Below are positions 63,598-64,000 of a stretch of DNA of 64,000 bases, one piece after another. The notes below the pieces were generated by a model that made no database searches, was not told the origin of the DNA, and was given only the letters and a program-made list of their open reading frames with translations. The position numbers and the translations under genes are program-made. The first letter of the stretch is position 1. Each line of letters opens with the position of its first letter. Source of the stretch: Funiculus sociatus GB2-C1 (GTDB lineage Bacteria > Cyanobacteriota > Cyanobacteriia > Cyanobacteriales > FACHB-T130); assembly GCF_039962115.1 (NCBI RefSeq), contig NZ_JAMPKJ010000013.1, positions 50,156 to 114,155 of the forward strand, given 5' to 3'.

Positions 63598-64000
63598 CAG
63601 GGTAAGCGCACCTCAAACGCTATTTACAGATAGGGTCTAGGTTTTCAATGGGATCGGGTAGTGCAGCTGCTAATACCGTTAGCATATAGGTATCATCCAT
63701 AGCAGCCTGCTTTGACTTCTGCCGTAGACTGCGCTTGCCGGTCGCTTCTCGATTGAGGGCATTGACAGCAAAACGGCGCTTTAGCGCGAGGTTGTGGGGG
63801 GCATGGAGAGAACGGACACGGCAACCATCCTCGGCAAACGTGACATCCAGCGTCCAATGTAAAGAATTTTCAATGCCCCAGTGTTGCCGAATCGCCGCAG
63901 CAATTCTGGAACTCTGAGGTGGTAAACTGCTTAGGTAAAATTGAATTTCGTGAGTGGTTTTATTCCATAAATGACGGGTGCGTTCAACCACCACAATCGT
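63598..64000 (-). mobile_element. ISAs1-type insertion sequence, right end (cut by window edge)
   Basis: The element appears to begin at 63598 with CAGGGTAAGCGCACCTCAAA, resembling the CAGGGC...GCGCA-type terminal repeat of ISAs1 elements. It extends beyond 64000. It seems to be inserted into the IS630 transposase gene. The left end and target duplication are outside the window. Confidence 0.65.
63620..64000 (-). CDS. ISAs1-family transposase, C-terminal part (partial)
   Basis: The frame is open to the window edge; the ~127 residues shown include the ISAs1/H-repeat-associated C-terminal signature (HWGIENSLHWTLDVTFAEDG, CRVRSLHAPHNLALKRRFAV). It catalyses transposition with a DDE domain mostly outside the window. 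The end (KQAAMDDTYMLTVLAA) is complete with a stop, so the gene may be intact beyond the edge. Confidence 0.88.
   Translation of the reverse strand, partial: TIVVVERTRHLWNKTTHEIQFYLSSLPPQSSRIAAAIRQHWGIENSLHWTLDVTFAEDGCRVRSLHAPHNLALKRRFAVNALNREATGKRSLRQKSKQAAMDDTYMLTVLAAALPDPIENLDPICK

Overview
The window is chromosomal DNA of a filamentous, probably non-heterocystous cyanobacterium (Oscillatoriales-type, such as Microcoleus, Oscillatoria or Kamptonema). Three things point there. The octamer GCGATCGC (HIP1) is scattered through genes and spacers. Several genes are cyanobacterial by family: hetR, ycf46, a cyanobacterial RpoD-like sigma factor, a two-part-type pntA and a FurA-like regulator. Gene junctions also carry heptamer-type tandem repeats and AT-rich hairpins. 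No rRNA, CRISPR array or phage was seen. The only tRNA is tRNA-Pro(CGG).

Layout. 0-1.2 kb: pntA (minus). 1.7-8 kb: a plus-strand housekeeping block, DUF2808 - rpmH - rnpA - PH-domain protein - yidC - jag/khpB - DUF177 - ycf46 - SH3 protein, i.e. translation, RNase P and membrane insertion. 8.5-11.9 kb: three tandem paralogous peptidoglycan-binding proteins that share an unusual N-terminal leader. 11.9-16.4 kb (minus): furA with a Fur-box-like site, a group 2 sigma factor (probably sigC), gpsA and lipA. 16.5-22.7 kb: tRNA-Pro, a small acidic protein, an Mrr-like nuclease, a Uma2 protein, then nirB-nirD (NAD(P)H-type nitrite reductase) behind a textbook NtcA promoter, and a frameshifted pentapeptide-repeat gene. 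22.9-27.2 kb: hetR, a long spacer with an NtcA-like box, an FAD oxidoreductase carrying repeat-derived insertions, and a decayed PIN toxin-antitoxin locus. 27.3-36.4 kb: a zinc alcohol dehydrogenase, a duplicated convergent module (DUF2294 gene facing a CheY-like receiver gene, twice), the succinate-semialdehyde dehydrogenase / 2-oxoglutarate decarboxylase pair that closes the cyanobacterial TCA cycle, exonuclease III and an SDR. 36.9-47 kb: a PhnD-like lipoprotein next to a histidine kinase, an HlyD-type adaptor, a seven-repeat PPC protein, a PPC remnant cut by a MITE-like element, and a serralysin-like protease. 48-58.2 kb: a 1795-residue Ser/Thr kinase-AAA-GAF-nucleotide cyclase, then two tandem enlarged carotenoid oxygenases. 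58.5-64 kb: serS, rseP, nth, rpsN, a small conserved protein, aat, and an ISAs1-type transposase cut off by the window edge and apparently inserted into an IS630-type remnant.

How genes work together. rpmH-rnpA-PH-yidC-jag-DUF177 is the conserved cluster for ribosome, RNase P and membrane-protein biogenesis. nirBD would reduce nitrite under NtcA (nitrogen) control. The SSADH/2-OG decarboxylase pair converts 2-oxoglutarate to succinate. The HlyD adaptor is a plausible export partner for the neighbouring signal-less PPC and serralysin proteins.

The best candidates for something under-described are the duplicated DUF2294/receiver module, the long-leader peptidoglycan-binding paralogs, the PhnD-kinase pair, the kinase-cyclase fusion, the carotenoid oxygenases with helical insertions, and repeats that have been absorbed into reading frames. 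All functions are read from sequence by eye, without database searches.
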